Assembly (NCBI RefSeq): GCF_022810405.1
Contig: NZ_JALGQE010000004.1
Span: 248,001-312,000 of the forward strand
DNA length: 64,000 nucleotides
Source of the DNA: Rhodococcus sp. ARC_M5
GTDB lineage: Bacteria > Actinomycetota > Actinomycetes > Mycobacteriales > Mycobacteriaceae
Reading direction: 5' to 3'
The position numbers and the translations under genes are program-made. Positions 24,694 through 33,841 of this stretch are shown here, piece after piece. Position 1 is the first letter of the stretch; the number at the start of each line of letters is the position of its first letter. The notes under the pieces are model-generated. The model searched no databases. It saw nothing but the letters and a program-made list of their open reading frames with translations, and was not told the DNA's origin.

Positions 24694-25650
24694 ATGCGTG
24701 GACCGCGACGAAGTCTGATAGCCCTCGTCATCGTCGCTGCCGCGACTCTGCTCCCGCCGGCCGCACAGGCATCGCCCCTGATGCCCATCGCCGCTGCGCC
24801 CGAGCAACCCGATCACGCCGATGCCATCCGCTATGCAGGAGCCAATCGCGACGCAGCACCTCCCGGAGCCAACGGCATGGACTGCAAGCCCACGGCAGCC
24901 CATCCGAATCCCGTTGTTCTCGTGCACGGAACCGACTCCACCGCGTACTCCGATTGGGCCGGTTTCGCGCCGATCCTGAAGGCAGCCGGCTTCTGCGTCT
25001 TCGCCATCAACTACGGCACGTCGCCGGACGGAGAGTCCAACGGCTACGGTGTCATCGAAGACAGTGCAGCACAGCTGAAGTCGATGACGGTCTCGATTCT
25101 TCGAGCGACCGGTGCCGCCGCGGTGGACCTGGTCGGCTACTCACAGGGTGCCGCAGTTGCCCGGTACTTCGTCAACAGGCTCGGCGGTGCCTACGCCGTC
25201 GACCGCTGGGTGGGAATAGCGAGCCCGACGTACGGCGGCACCATGTACGGAGTCGCGCCCGTCGTGCAGGCGGTGCCCGGTGCAACCACGGTGGTGGCCG
25301 GCGAATTCGGGCCGGGCCTGGCGCAGTTGATGGCAGGGTCCGACTTCCTCGACCGCCTCAATGCGGGCGGCGACACCGTCCCGGGAGTGGAATACACGTC
25401 CATCGCCACCCGAGTCGACGAGGTGATTCAGCCGTACACCAATGCGCTGCTTCGTGATCCGGGGGCGCACAACATCGTGGTGCAGGACGTGTGTCCCGAC
25501 ACCGAGGTCGCGCACTTCACGTTCACCTATGACCCCACCGCACTACGCTTGGCACTCAACGCCCTCGATCCGGCGAACGCCAGCCCTCCGAACTGCGTTC
25601 CCGTTCCACTCGGGGCAGGGATCCTCGACGTCGTCCTCGCCAGCCATTGA
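24694..25650 (+). CDS. secreted lipase/esterase (class 2 lipase-like)
   Basis: A 318-residue exported alpha/beta-hydrolase. The start at ATG 24694 gives a good signal peptide (RRSLIALVIVAAATLLPP, then QASP); a start 51 bp upstream adds charged residues and lacks a ribosome site. The fold shows NPVVLVHGTDSTAYSDW (oxyanion region), the nucleophile elbow VGYSQGAAVARYF, and a late catalytic His in EVAHFTFTYDP. Cys pairs in the cap (MDCKPT, GFCVFA, VCPDTE) suggest disulphides. It resembles the EstA/class 2 triacylglycerol lipases of actinobacteria. It is convergent with a PucR-type regulator 5 bp away. Confidence 0.87.
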   Translation: MRGPRRSLIALVIVAAATLLPPAAQASPLMPIAAAPEQPDHADAIRYAGANRDAAPPGANGMDCKPTAAHPNPVVLVHGTDSTAYSDWAGFAPILKAAGFCVFAINYGTSPDGESNGYGVIEDSAAQLKSMTVSILRATGAAAVDLVGYSQGAAVARYFVNRLGGAYAVDRWVGIASPTYGGTMYGVAPVVQAVPGATTVVAGEFGPGLAQLMAGSDFLDRLNAGGDTVPGVEYTSIATRVDEVIQPYTNALLRDPGAHNIVVQDVCPDTEVAHFTFTYDPTALRLALNALDPANASPPNCVPVPLGAGILDVVLASH

Positions 25651-25655
25651 TCCTG

Positions 25656-26843
25656 TCAGGACAGCAGCTGATGGGCTCTGAGTCCGACGTACAGTTCCGC
25701 AGCCTGCGCGGGGTCACGAAAGTCGCGGCCGGTGAGTTCGGCGATTCGACGCAGCCGATACAACACCGTGTTGCGGTGATAGTGCAGCGATTCGGCGGCA
25801 TCGCGCGTGGAACCGCCGCACGAGAACCAGGCGTCCAGTGTCGCCAGCAAACTCTGCCGTTCCGCCCGCGGCAACCCCAGCAGATCACCGAGTATCTGAC
25901 GCGAGGCAATGCGGCCCGAATTGGGATCACGCACCAGCAGTAGCGGCACCGGCACGGAGTCGTAGCGCACCGGAGCCGAAGGCGCGATCTCGGCCGAGGT
26001 ACACGACCGTGCCAACCGCGCCTGTCCCACGGCGTCACCGATGCCCGACGGCGACCGAAAGACAGAGCTGACCCCCACCCGTCCGGGACACAGCTCGCTC
26101 AGCGCAACCAGCGCGGCATCGATCGCTGATTCCGTTGCGGCACAGATCAGTCCGACGCTGCCGTCCACCTCCGCGTCCCACACCGATTCGGCTCCGGCGG
26201 TGCGCAGGCGGGCGATCAGCCCGTCGACCCCGACCGCCGCGGTCAACGGCTCCTGGGAGATCACCGCGAAGTAGCCGTGGTCGGGAATTCGGAACGTCCG
26301 CAAGGCATCCGCCGCCGCGGTGGGATTGGCCGAATGATCGGCGAACAGTACGCGGATGAGACGTCCACGGGCTTCGGCACTTTCGCGCGCACGCATGTCG
26401 GCACTCTCCCGATAGGCCTCCGCAGCCTCGTCGGAATACACGTCGACCAGCGCCCAGACCTCAGCGGCCATGTCGAGCAGAGCGTGACTTGCCCGGCCGT
26501 CCGAACGCTCCATCAACTCGTCCCAGACCAACCTGCCGCCGAGCCGAAACGCGTGCAGCAGAGCTGCCAACGGCACCCCCTGCTCGGCCTTGAGTCGGCC
26601 CGCGTCCCGCGCCGCCTCGAGCCGCATGGGTGCCCGACCGGACAGCTTGCCCAACATCGACGCCAGATTGTTCCGCGCCGCGTCGTGAAGCTGCTCGGTG
26701 GTGAGCAGCGTCGACTCGAGGTAGGCGTGCTCGGCCCCCAGGATCCGTCGTACCAATTCGTTCGCGAGATCGTCGACGCCGTCGAGCATCGTCGCGGCCA
26801 GATCGGTCGGTGACGGATGCAGGTCGAACTCGGTCGCGGACAT
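25656..26843 (-). CDS. PucR family transcriptional regulator
   Basis: A 395-residue regulator. The C-terminus is the PucR-type helix-turn-helix: [40 protein letters not shown] at about residues 325-375. The N-terminal 150 residues ([37 protein letters not shown]) form the helical RsbRD-like sensor domain common to these actinobacterial regulators, and the middle has a GGDEF-like fold (CdaR). It diverges from the aldehyde dehydrogenase-GMC operon and probably activates it in response to an alcohol or aldehyde; overlapping palindromes lie between them. A second regulator of the same kind is at 46340. Confidence 0.88.
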   Translation of the reverse strand: MSATEFDLHPSPTDLAATMLDGVDDLANELVRRILGAEHAYLESTLLTTEQLHDAARNNLASMLGKLSGRAPMRLEAARDAGRLKAEQGVPLAALLHAFRLGGRLVWDELMERSDGRASHALLDMAAEVWALVDVYSDEAAEAYRESADMRARESAEARGRLIRVLFADHSANPTAAADALRTFRIPDHGYFAVISQEPLTAAVGVDGLIARLRTAGAESVWDAEVDGSVGLICAATESAIDAALVALSELCPGRVGVSSVFRSPSGIGDAVGQARLARSCTSAEIAPSAPVRYDSVPVPLLLVRDPNSGRIASRQILGDLLGLPRAERQSLLATLDAWFSCGGSTRDAAESLHYHRNTVLYRLRRIAELTGRDFRDPAQAAELYVGLRAHQLLS

Positions 26844-26888
26844 GACCGAACTCTAGACCCACCTGTGTAAGCCACGCCACAACAGAAC

Positions 26889-26910
26889 TGTGCGACGGCA
26901 CAAACCGTCG
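26889..26910. promoter_or_regulatory. overlapping palindromes in the PucR/ALDH promoter region
   Basis: TGTGC-GACG-GCACA (26889-26902) and CGACGG-CACAAA-CCGTCG (26893-26910) are both perfect inverted repeats sharing bases, in the 165 bp between divergent starts. This is the likely binding site for the PucR regulator. Confidence 0.45.
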
Positions 26911-27008
26911 TGCCCGATTGAGGCCCGTGGCCCATAGCGCCCCGAGCCGAGGTGAGACCACAATCACAATGGAACCCGTGTATCCGAACGACGAGTGGAG
27001 CCGAGAAG

Positions 27009-28757
27009 TTGACCAGCGACGTGACCCCACACCTGCAGCCCGTACCGACGAGCGGACCGAGCCCACTCGAGGCAGTCGACGCCGCACTCGCCGATCTCTC
27101 TCGAGGCGAGGAGACCTGGGGAGGCCTCACACTGGCCGAACGGCGGGCGCTCCTCGAACGCGTGCACGCGCTGACCTCGACTCACGCGCAGGAGTGGGTC
27201 ACGGCGGCAACGTCGATCAAGAAGCTCGACGCCTCCTCCAGCCTCGTCGGAGAGGAATGGCTGTCCGGTCCCTACTCGTTCCTGAACGGGCTCGGCACCG
27301 TCGCGCACACGCTCACAGCGCTGGAGGCAGGCAACAGTCCACTGGCGGACGCGAAGTTCGGGACCGCACCCGGCGGGCGCACGACGGTATCGGTGCTCCC
27401 GCTCAACATCTTCGAGCGACTGCTGCTCAACGGATTCACCGCCGAGGTGTGGATGAAGCCCGGAATCGACCGTGCAACCGCACAGCGCTCCGCAGGCCTC
27501 GGTCAACTCGACCCCACCCGCACCGCAGGCATCGGAGTGGTGCTCGGCGCAGGCAACATCACCTCGATCGCACCGCTGGATGCGCTGTACGAGCTGATGG
27601 CGTTCAACCGGGTGGTCGCACTCAAGCTCAACCCCATCATGGATCCGCTGCTACCGGTGTTCGAGAAGGTGCTCGCACCGCTCGTCGAGATCGGCGCACT
27701 GCGCCTGCTGACCGGCGGAGCCGACGTCGGCACGTACTTGGTACAGCACGACCGAGTCGACCACGTCCACATGACCGGCAGTTCCATCACGCACGACGCC
27801 ATCGTCTTCGGACCCGGCCCGGACGGCGCAGCCCGCAAGGCAGCCAACGAACCGATCCTCACCAAGGACATCTCCAGTGAACTCGGCGGTGTCTCGCCCA
27901 CCATCGTGCTACCCGGTGAGTGGAGCCGTGCCGACATCGAATTCCAAGCCGAGCACATCGCCACCCAGCGCCTGCACAACAGTGGATACAATTGTGTCGC
28001 TTCGCAGGTCGTCGTGCTGTCCTCGGAATGGAAGCAGCGCGACGAGTTCGTCGCCGCCCTGCGCGCCGCCCTCGACCGTGCCCCGGCACGAGCGCCCTAC
28101 TACCCGGGCAGCGACAAGCGGGTGTCCGACGCCACCGCCACCTACCCGTCGGCCGAACGCCTGGGCGACCATGGTGGCCGCGTTCTCATCACCGATCTGA
28201 ACCCCGGCGAATACGCACCGCTGCTGCAGACCGAGTACTTCGCACCGGTCATGGGTGTGATCGAATTGCCCTACAGCGGAGCAGCATTCGCGGCCAAGGC
28301 GGCACAGGCGGCAAACGAGGAGTTCACCGGCACGCTCGGCATCAACATCATCGGAACCCCCAGCACCATCAAGGAACTCGGCGTGAAGTTCGACGCCATG
28401 CTCGCCGACCTGCACTACGGCACCATCGCCGTCAACGCCTGGACGGCCATCGGATTCCTCACCGCAGCCGCCACCTGGGGTGCATTCCCCGGCCACACCA
28501 TCGACGACGTGCAGAGCGGAATCGGCATCGTGCACAACGCCCTCCTGATAGATGGGGCGGAGCGAACAGTGGTGCGCGGGCCCTTCCGGCCACTACCGCG
28601 ATCGCTGGTCAACGGTGAACTGTCCATCTCGCCGAAGCCGCCGTGGTTCGTCACCAACAAGACCGCAGCATCGACCGGCAAGCTGCTCACCGCATTTGCC
28701 GGTGCACCGTCCTGGTCCAAGCTGCCGGCGATCTTCGCCTCCGCCCTGCGCGGCTGA
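27009..28757 (+). CDS. aldehyde dehydrogenase family protein
   Basis: A 582-residue ALDH-superfamily enzyme, longer than the usual 480-500. The general base Glu is in SSELGGVSP (near residue 290) and the catalytic Cys in NSGYNCVASQ (near 329); GVVLGAGNITSIAPLD and FNRVVALKLNP mark the cofactor domain. The C-terminus is extended. The TTG start at 27009 has GGAG 8 bp upstream; a GTG at 26952 has no good site. It is followed after 30 bp by a GMC alcohol oxidase/dehydrogenase, so the pair should oxidise an alcohol through the aldehyde to the acid. The divergent PucR gene is the likely regulator. Confidence 0.87.
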   Translation: MTSDVTPHLQPVPTSGPSPLEAVDAALADLSRGEETWGGLTLAERRALLERVHALTSTHAQEWVTAATSIKKLDASSSLVGEEWLSGPYSFLNGLGTVAHTLTALEAGNSPLADAKFGTAPGGRTTVSVLPLNIFERLLLNGFTAEVWMKPGIDRATAQRSAGLGQLDPTRTAGIGVVLGAGNITSIAPLDALYELMAFNRVVALKLNPIMDPLLPVFEKVLAPLVEIGALRLLTGGADVGTYLVQHDRVDHVHMTGSSITHDAIVFGPGPDGAARKAANEPILTKDISSELGGVSPTIVLPGEWSRADIEFQAEHIATQRLHNSGYNCVASQVVVLSSEWKQRDEFVAALRAALDRAPARAPYYPGSDKRVSDATATYPSAERLGDHGGRVLITDLNPGEYAPLLQTEYFAPVMGVIELPYSGAAFAAKAAQAANEEFTGTLGINIIGTPSTIKELGVKFDAMLADLHYGTIAVNAWTAIGFLTAAATWGAFPGHTIDDVQSGIGIVHNALLIDGAERTVVRGPFRPLPRSLVNGELSISPKPPWFVTNKTAASTGKLLTAFAGAPSWSKLPAIFASALRG

Positions 28758-28787
28758 CCCCTCTGCGACCACACCGACCGAAGGACA

Positions 28788-30377
28788 ATGATGAGCTCTC
28801 AGCGCAAGACTGCCGACTACATCGTGGTGGGCGCAGGTTCGGCAGGCGCAGTGGTGGCCAACCGCCTCAGTGCAGACCCCCGCAACGAAGTGATCCTCCT
28901 CGAGGCCGGCCCCGAGGACAAGAACAAGTTCGCTCACATCCCCGCTGCTTTCTCGAAACTCTTTCGCAGCGAGGTCGATTGGGACTACCTCACCGAACCG
29001 CAGCCGGAATTGCGTGATCGCAGCATCTACTGGCCACGCGGCAAGATGCTCGGTGGTTCGTCGTCGATGAACGCCATGATGTGGGTACGCGGCTTCGCCG
29101 CCGATTACGACGATTGGGCGGCTGTGTCCGACGACTCGTGGGCGTTCCGAAACCTCGTCGGATACTTCCGCAAGATCGAGAACATCGAGGGCACAACAGC
29201 ACTCGACGCCGGAACCGACGGCCCACTCATCGTCTCTCACCAGCGCAGCCCCCGCGACCTGACGTCCTCGTTCCTCGACGGCGTCGAAGAAGCAGGCTAT
29301 CCGCTGGAGACCGCCAACCTGCCCGAGCCCAAGGGCTTCACCCGCACGATGGTCAACCAGAAGCGCGGAGCACGGTGGAGCACGGCCGATGCGTACCTAC
29401 GACCGGCGAAGAAGCGCAAGAACCTCACCGTCCTCACCGAGGCACATGCCACTCGCGTTCTCTTCGAGGGCACTGCCGCAGTCGGCGTCGAATACACCTC
29501 CGGTTGCGAGGTACTCACCGTGCGCGCGCACAAGGAAGTGATCCTCTCCGGCGGTGCCATCAACACCCCTCAGCTGCTCATGCTCTCGGGCATCGGCGAC
29601 CAGGAACAGCTGAAGTCGCACGGCATCACCGTGCAGCACCACTCACCGGGTGTCGGGCAGAACCTGCTCGACCACCTGGCCGCCCTCATCGGCTGGAAAA
29701 CCGAGAGGGACTCCCTCTTCCACGCCGAGAAGATCCCCGAGTTGGTCAACTACCTCACGCGCCGTCGCGGCATGCTCACCTCGAACGTCGCCGAGGCGTA
29801 CGGATTCATCAAGAGCCGAGAAGACCTCGCCCTGCCCGACGTGGAACTCATCTTCGGACCGGCACCGTTCTTCGACGAGGGACTCGTCGGCCAGGATTCG
29901 CACGCCGCCGTCATCGGCGCGGTACTCGTCAAACCCGAGAGCCGAGGCGAGATCACCCTCCGCTCGGCCGACCCCCTGGCCAAGCCCATCGTCGAACCCC
30001 GCTACCTCAGCGACCCCGGCGGACTCGACCGCCGCGCCATGATCGAAGGGCTACGGGCCTGCGTTGCAATCTCCGAAACCCCATCGATGAAGGGCGAGCT
30101 GGGCGACATCGTCCGCCCCAGGGTGGCGTCGAACATCTCCCCGGCGGACCTGCTCACCGAGGCCCTCGAACAGAATGCCCACACTCTCTATCACCCCGTG
30201 GGCACTGCCCGGATGGGCAACGACGCCCACAGTGTGGTCGACTCCGAACTACGGGTGCGGGGCGTCGACCGCCTTCGCGTCGCCGACGCATCGATCATGC
30301 CGAGCATCATCCGCGGGCACACTCACGCACCGTCGGTAGTGATCGGCGAACGGGCGGCGGACTTGATCCTTCGTTGA
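28788..30377 (+). CDS. GMC family oxidoreductase (choline/alcohol dehydrogenase-like)
   Basis: A 529-residue FAD-dependent GMC enzyme. DYIVVGAGSAGAVVANRLSA at residues 9-28 is the ADP-binding fold, YWPRGKMLGGSSSMNAMMW is the first GMC signature, LSGGAINTPQLLMLSG the second, and the C-terminus holds the active-site pair: HTLYHPVGTARMG (His near 466) and SIIRGHTHAPSVVIGERAA. It oxidises primary alcohols, passing electrons to oxygen or an acceptor. It is downstream of, and in one operon with, the aldehyde dehydrogenase; an AAGGAC site precedes the start. ATG 28791 is an alternative. Substrate unknown; choline, polyethylene glycol or long-chain alcohols are possible. Confidence 0.92.
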   Translation: MMSSQRKTADYIVVGAGSAGAVVANRLSADPRNEVILLEAGPEDKNKFAHIPAAFSKLFRSEVDWDYLTEPQPELRDRSIYWPRGKMLGGSSSMNAMMWVRGFAADYDDWAAVSDDSWAFRNLVGYFRKIENIEGTTALDAGTDGPLIVSHQRSPRDLTSSFLDGVEEAGYPLETANLPEPKGFTRTMVNQKRGARWSTADAYLRPAKKRKNLTVLTEAHATRVLFEGTAAVGVEYTSGCEVLTVRAHKEVILSGGAINTPQLLMLSGIGDQEQLKSHGITVQHHSPGVGQNLLDHLAALIGWKTERDSLFHAEKIPELVNYLTRRRGMLTSNVAEAYGFIKSREDLALPDVELIFGPAPFFDEGLVGQDSHAAVIGAVLVKPESRGEITLRSADPLAKPIVEPRYLSDPGGLDRRAMIEGLRACVAISETPSMKGELGDIVRPRVASNISPADLLTEALEQNAHTLYHPVGTARMGNDAHSVVDSELRVRGVDRLRVADASIMPSIIRGHTHAPSVVIGERAADLILR

Positions 30378-30539
30378 CCTCGAGTGAACCTTCGGAAAAT
30401 TTCCGGTTTGGTAGTCCGGTTTGTCGGGTAACAGGTGGACACGCTCCCTTGCAGGGGATCGAGATGAAACCCATCCGCTCGGCAAGCAGCGCCGAATGAC
30501 CCACAACGCTCGAGAGACGAGCACGGAAGGTTGACCGAC

Positions 30540-31235
30540 ATGTTCACAGTTCGTAAAGCTTTGGCCGCCACCGCAATCGGTGCACTGACAATCGTCCCGC
30601 TTGCCGCATGCTCCAGCGACGAAGCGTCCGAGACCACCGACGCAGCCACCTCCTCGGCGTCGTCGGCCATGGAGACCACCGAGAGCATGCCCGAGCCCGC
30701 AGCCGAGGTCCCCGACCTCAGCAACGGTGTCGACACCGCAGTTGCTCTCGATCCCGGCTTCACCGGCGCACTGACCACCCTGGGCCTCACGCCCGGCGTT
30801 GTCGGAACCGCGACTCTCGCAGACGGATCCATCCGCTTCCCGATCACCGGCGGAGACGTCAAGTACTGGGAGCCCGGCACCGTCGACCCCTACGTCCAGG
30901 GCGAGATCATGCACGAAGGCAGCGGCTTGTCGCTGACCGCAGGCGAGACCGTCGTCGAGCTCATCAACTTCGACATCGACCCCGGCACTTCGGTTCTCAC
31001 CGGTGACGTCATGGTCAACGGCGAAGAGGCAGCAGCCGACGCAGTCCTGTTCGATCTCGACGGCCGCACCCTGCAGCCGCTCGCTACCGGACCCGACAAC
31101 ACCGCAATCCTGCAGGGCACCGAGGTGAAGATCTCGGAGACCGCTGCCGGACTGCTCAACAGCACCTTCAACACCGATGCTGTGACCCCGGGACTGCTCG
31201 TGGGCGTTGCGACCATCACGGTCAGCACTGCCTAA
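30540..31235 (+). CDS. putative lipoprotein, unknown function
   Basis: A 231-residue exported protein with a lipoprotein signal ending in the lipobox LAAC at about residues 20-23, followed by a Ser/Thr/Glu linker. The mature part (about 55-231) is beta-rich and acidic, with LDPGFTGALTTLGLTPGVVG, RFPITGGDVKYWEP and a DGRTLQPLATG stretch. I do not recognise a named family; similar HtaA-unrelated cell-surface proteins occur in Rhodococcus. ATG 30540 is chosen over an upstream TTG because GGAAGG lies 10 bp before it. A strong hairpin follows the stop. Confidence 0.7.
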   Translation: MFTVRKALAATAIGALTIVPLAACSSDEASETTDAATSSASSAMETTESMPEPAAEVPDLSNGVDTAVALDPGFTGALTTLGLTPGVVGTATLADGSIRFPITGGDVKYWEPGTVDPYVQGEIMHEGSGLSLTAGETVVELINFDIDPGTSVLTGDVMVNGEEAAADAVLFDLDGRTLQPLATGPDNTAILQGTEVKISETAAGLLNSTFNTDAVTPGLLVGVATITVSTA

Positions 31236-31249
31236 TCACTTCCTGAACG

Positions 31250-31300
31250 CCCGTGCGCGAGTCGCCGCCGTCGAAGACGGTGGCCCTCGCGCACGGGTGT
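31250..31300 (+). terminator. intrinsic terminator after the lipoprotein gene
   Basis: CCCGTGCGCGAG (31250-31261) pairs perfectly with CTCGCGCACGGG (31286-31297) and is followed by TGTTTG. The loop contains a second small inverted repeat (CCGTC/GACGG). Confidence 0.8.
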
Positions 31301-31326
31301 TTGCGTCGCACGGTCAGGAGCTTCGG

Positions 31327-31797
31327 ATGAGAGCGTTCACGAAGATCTACGGCGGGCACCCGCTGCACGCGGTCGGTCTGCTGCTGTCGTTCGCGCTGGT
31401 GGGCTACGTCGTCACTCTCGCGGGGCCGCAGAGTCTGTGGAACAGCGACATCTGGTGGAAGTCCATACTCGTGTGGTTCTTCGGATCGGTACTGCTGCAC
31501 GACGCCGTACTCTTCCCGCTCTACTCGCTGGCCGATCGCGTGATCACCGGTATCCCACGCCGAACCCTGGCCGTGTCACCGGTGAATTTCGTTCGGGTCC
31601 CCGCCCTCGGAACCGCACTGACGTTTCTGATGTTCTTCCCCGGGATACTCTCGCAGGGTGCGGAGTCCTACCGCGCCGCAACCGGTTCGACGCAGGAGCC
31701 ATTCCTCGGACGTTGGCTCGCGTTGACCGCTGCGTTGTTCATCGTGAGCGCAATCGCTTACTTCATTCGATTGATCCTCGTACGGAGCCGAGCATGA
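31327..31797 (+). CDS. small integral membrane protein
   Basis: A 156-residue protein with four predicted membrane helices (about 13-32, 43-65, 88-110, 130-150). The loop between helices 2 and 3 carries LLHDAVLFPLYSLADRV and RRTLAVSPVNFVRVPALG. I do not recognise the family. The start at 31327 follows CAGGAG by 6 bp; earlier in-frame starts run into the terminator. It is coupled by an ATGA overlap to the methyltransferase gene, and both may serve the neighbouring cell-envelope genes. Confidence 0.75.
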   Translation: MRAFTKIYGGHPLHAVGLLLSFALVGYVVTLAGPQSLWNSDIWWKSILVWFFGSVLLHDAVLFPLYSLADRVITGIPRRTLAVSPVNFVRVPALGTALTFLMFFPGILSQGAESYRAATGSTQEPFLGRWLALTAALFIVSAIAYFIRLILVRSRA

Positions 31798-32459
31798 GCG
31801 TCACCGCAGACACACTCTTTCACCGCGCAGCAGCCGGACTACCCTGCTGGATAGGCGATTCCGACGGCAGCAGGCAGAAGCTCCCCACCGCCCGCTGGAT
31901 GGGTGGCAGCGCCTCGTCCGCGGAGGATCGCCGCGCCGATCACGCCATGCTCAGCCGATGCACCGGCTCCACCATCGATCTCGGCTGCGGGCCCGGGCGC
32001 CTCACCGAAGCGCTTGCCCGACGCGGTGTTTCGGCACTCGGCGTCGACACCTCCAAAGCCGCTGTCGACCTGACCATCGGCCGCGGCGGCAATGCCGTGC
32101 TCCGCGACCTCTTCGAGCCGCTGCCCGACACCGGCAACTGGTCATGTGTCCTGCTTGCGGACGGCAACATCGGCATCGGCGGCGACCCGGTGCGACTGCT
32201 CCGCCGCGCGGCGGACCTGCTGGCACCGCACGGAGCGGTCATCGCCGAGGTGGATGCGCCGAGCGACACCGGAATCCGTCATCGCACCGTTCGCTGGGAA
32301 ACCGACACCATGGTCGGCGACTGGTTCGCCTGGTCGAGCGTCAGCGCCGACGCCACCGCGGATCTCGCCAATGCCGCAGGCCTTCGCGTGGTGGACGTGG
32401 CACCGATCGACGGGCGCTGGTTCGCTCAGATGACGCTGGCTCCGCTCACCAGTTCGTGA
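31794..32459 (+). CDS. class I SAM-dependent methyltransferase
   Basis: A 221-residue methyltransferase. The SAM-binding motif I is STIDLGCGPGRLTEALARRG near residues 61-80, motif II GVDTSKAAVDL, and LLADGNIGIGGDP is the motif IV region. The start is fixed by overlap with the membrane-protein gene. The 3' end overlaps the convergent membrane glycosyltransferase-like gene by 14 bp. The substrate is unknown; small proteins of this type methylate lipids, sugars or small molecules. Confidence 0.85.
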   Translation: MSVTADTLFHRAAAGLPCWIGDSDGSRQKLPTARWMGGSASSAEDRRADHAMLSRCTGSTIDLGCGPGRLTEALARRGVSALGVDTSKAAVDLTIGRGGNAVLRDLFEPLPDTGNWSCVLLADGNIGIGGDPVRLLRRAADLLAPHGAVIAEVDAPSDTGIRHRTVRWETDTMVGDWFAWSSVSADATADLANAAGLRVVDVAPIDGRWFAQMTLAPLTSS

Positions 32460-33762
32460 ACAGCAGATGATTGATCGCCAATGCGCCGATCACCTGCAGT
32501 GCCAACCAGAACCGATGCGTCCGGATCGGCAACACAGCAGGCGCGATCAGCATCCACATGGCGAAGGGCAACCAGATTCGTTCGGTCTCCGCTTTGCTCA
32601 GCTGGCTCAGGTCCGCCATCACCACCGCCGCGATAGCGCCGATCACCAGCAGGTTGATCGGCTCCACCCTGGTGAGGATCCGCGGAAACGCAGCGGGCAC
32701 AGCAACACCCAACGCACAGAACAGAGCTGCGAAGTTCGCCCAACCCCAGTACTCGAAGGGGCGATCGGTTGCGATGCCCTGGTAGTAGCGCTCCTGCACC
32801 AGCAAGTAGCCGTCGTACCACCAGAATCCGTACGCGGTGAAGATGGCGGCGACGATCAGGGCTCCGATCAGCGCACCGACGAACGGCAGAATCTTCCGCC
32901 CGGCGATCAGCACTGCGACGGCAGGCAGGCCCATCAACACCAGCCCGTAGTTGAGATAGACGCCGAACCCGAGCAGCACTCCCGCGCCGATCGAGGCGGG
33001 CCACTGGTACCGCTTCGTGGAGATCGCCAACAACGCGATACCCCACGCGGCGACGCCGGCATAGAACGCATCGGCCGAGACGGCGATCCAAATCGCCGCG
33101 GGAGCGATCGCCACGAACGGCGCTGCCCGCCGGGCCATGGTCTCGTCGCCGAGCACGCGGAGCGTGAGGACCACCGCCACTGCGGCACTCGTACCGACCA
33201 GCACGCACAGCGTCGCCGCCCAAGCTCCGCCACCGAGCCCCAGACGGTCGAGCCAGACGAACGTCAGCAACGCGCCGGGCGGATGTCCCGACACGTGTGT
33301 GGTCCACGAATCCGCCTGGTAGTCCAGGATTCGCTCGGAGAACCCGCGCAGTGTTGCCGGAATGTCGGTGATGCCGGGCACTTCGTGCAAGTACTCGTCC
33401 GTCGACGCCAGCCGGTCCACGAAGCCGCGCTTCCAGCCGTCCACCATCGCCAGCGCCATCGTCCAGGCCGCCGACGCAGCCCACACGACGACGAGCAACC
33501 GTGTCCACGACAGGCGTCGTGCCAGCGTCGGCCCCCACAGCACTGTGGCCACCGCGATGAGGACGGCGAACGGCGTTCCCCATCCCACATGAATCTCGCG
33601 GAAGCCGAACAGCGGTGCCGCATCGGCGAAGTCGCGCACCTGCTGCGGGGTTCGGTTGATGATGGGGGTGACGAGTTCGTTCCCCAGATACGGAACGATG
33701 AACGCGACCACGACCAGCGCGACGGCCAACGTGCCTGCGACGGCTTCTCTCCAGTAGCGGAT
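32446..33762 (-). CDS. polytopic membrane protein, GT-C-like (Rv0541c-type)
   Basis: About 438 residues with 11-13 hydrophobic helices. The periplasmic stretch WTTHVSGHPPGALLTFVWLD, RILDYQADSW and VPYLGNELV resemble GT-C glycosyltransferases that use polyprenyl-phosphate sugars. Its position next to mtnP, an epimerase, a GT2 and a DUF2064 gene mirrors Mtb Rv0535-Rv0541c, where it would correspond to Rv0541c. The start is uncertain: the frame has no ATG/GTG between 33882 (inside the divergent mtnP gene) and the first helix. Candidates are TTG at 33729 or an unusual ATC at 33762 that follows AGGGAG at ideal distance. Confidence 0.75.
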   Translation of the reverse strand: MRYWREAVAGTLAVALVVVAFIVPYLGNELVTPIINRTPQQVRDFADAAPLFGFREIHVGWGTPFAVLIAVATVLWGPTLARRLSWTRLLVVVWAASAAWTMALAMVDGWKRGFVDRLASTDEYLHEVPGITDIPATLRGFSERILDYQADSWTTHVSGHPPGALLTFVWLDRLGLGGGAWAATLCVLVGTSAAVAVVLTLRVLGDETMARRAAPFVAIAPAAIWIAVSADAFYAGVAAWGIALLAISTKRYQWPASIGAGVLLGFGVYLNYGLVLMGLPAVAVLIAGRKILPFVGALIGALIVAAIFTAYGFWWYDGYLLVQERYYQGIATDRPFEYWGWANFAALFCALGVAVPAAFPRILTRVEPINLLVIGAIAAVVMADLSQLSKAETERIWLPFAMWMLIAPAVLPIRTHRFWLALQVIGALAINHLLFTNW

Positions 33763-33841
33763 AGTCTTTTCTCCCTGCGGACTTGAACGAAAACACGATC
33801 TCGGACCAGCATATCGACCGACGGTGATGGAGGATGAGCAG

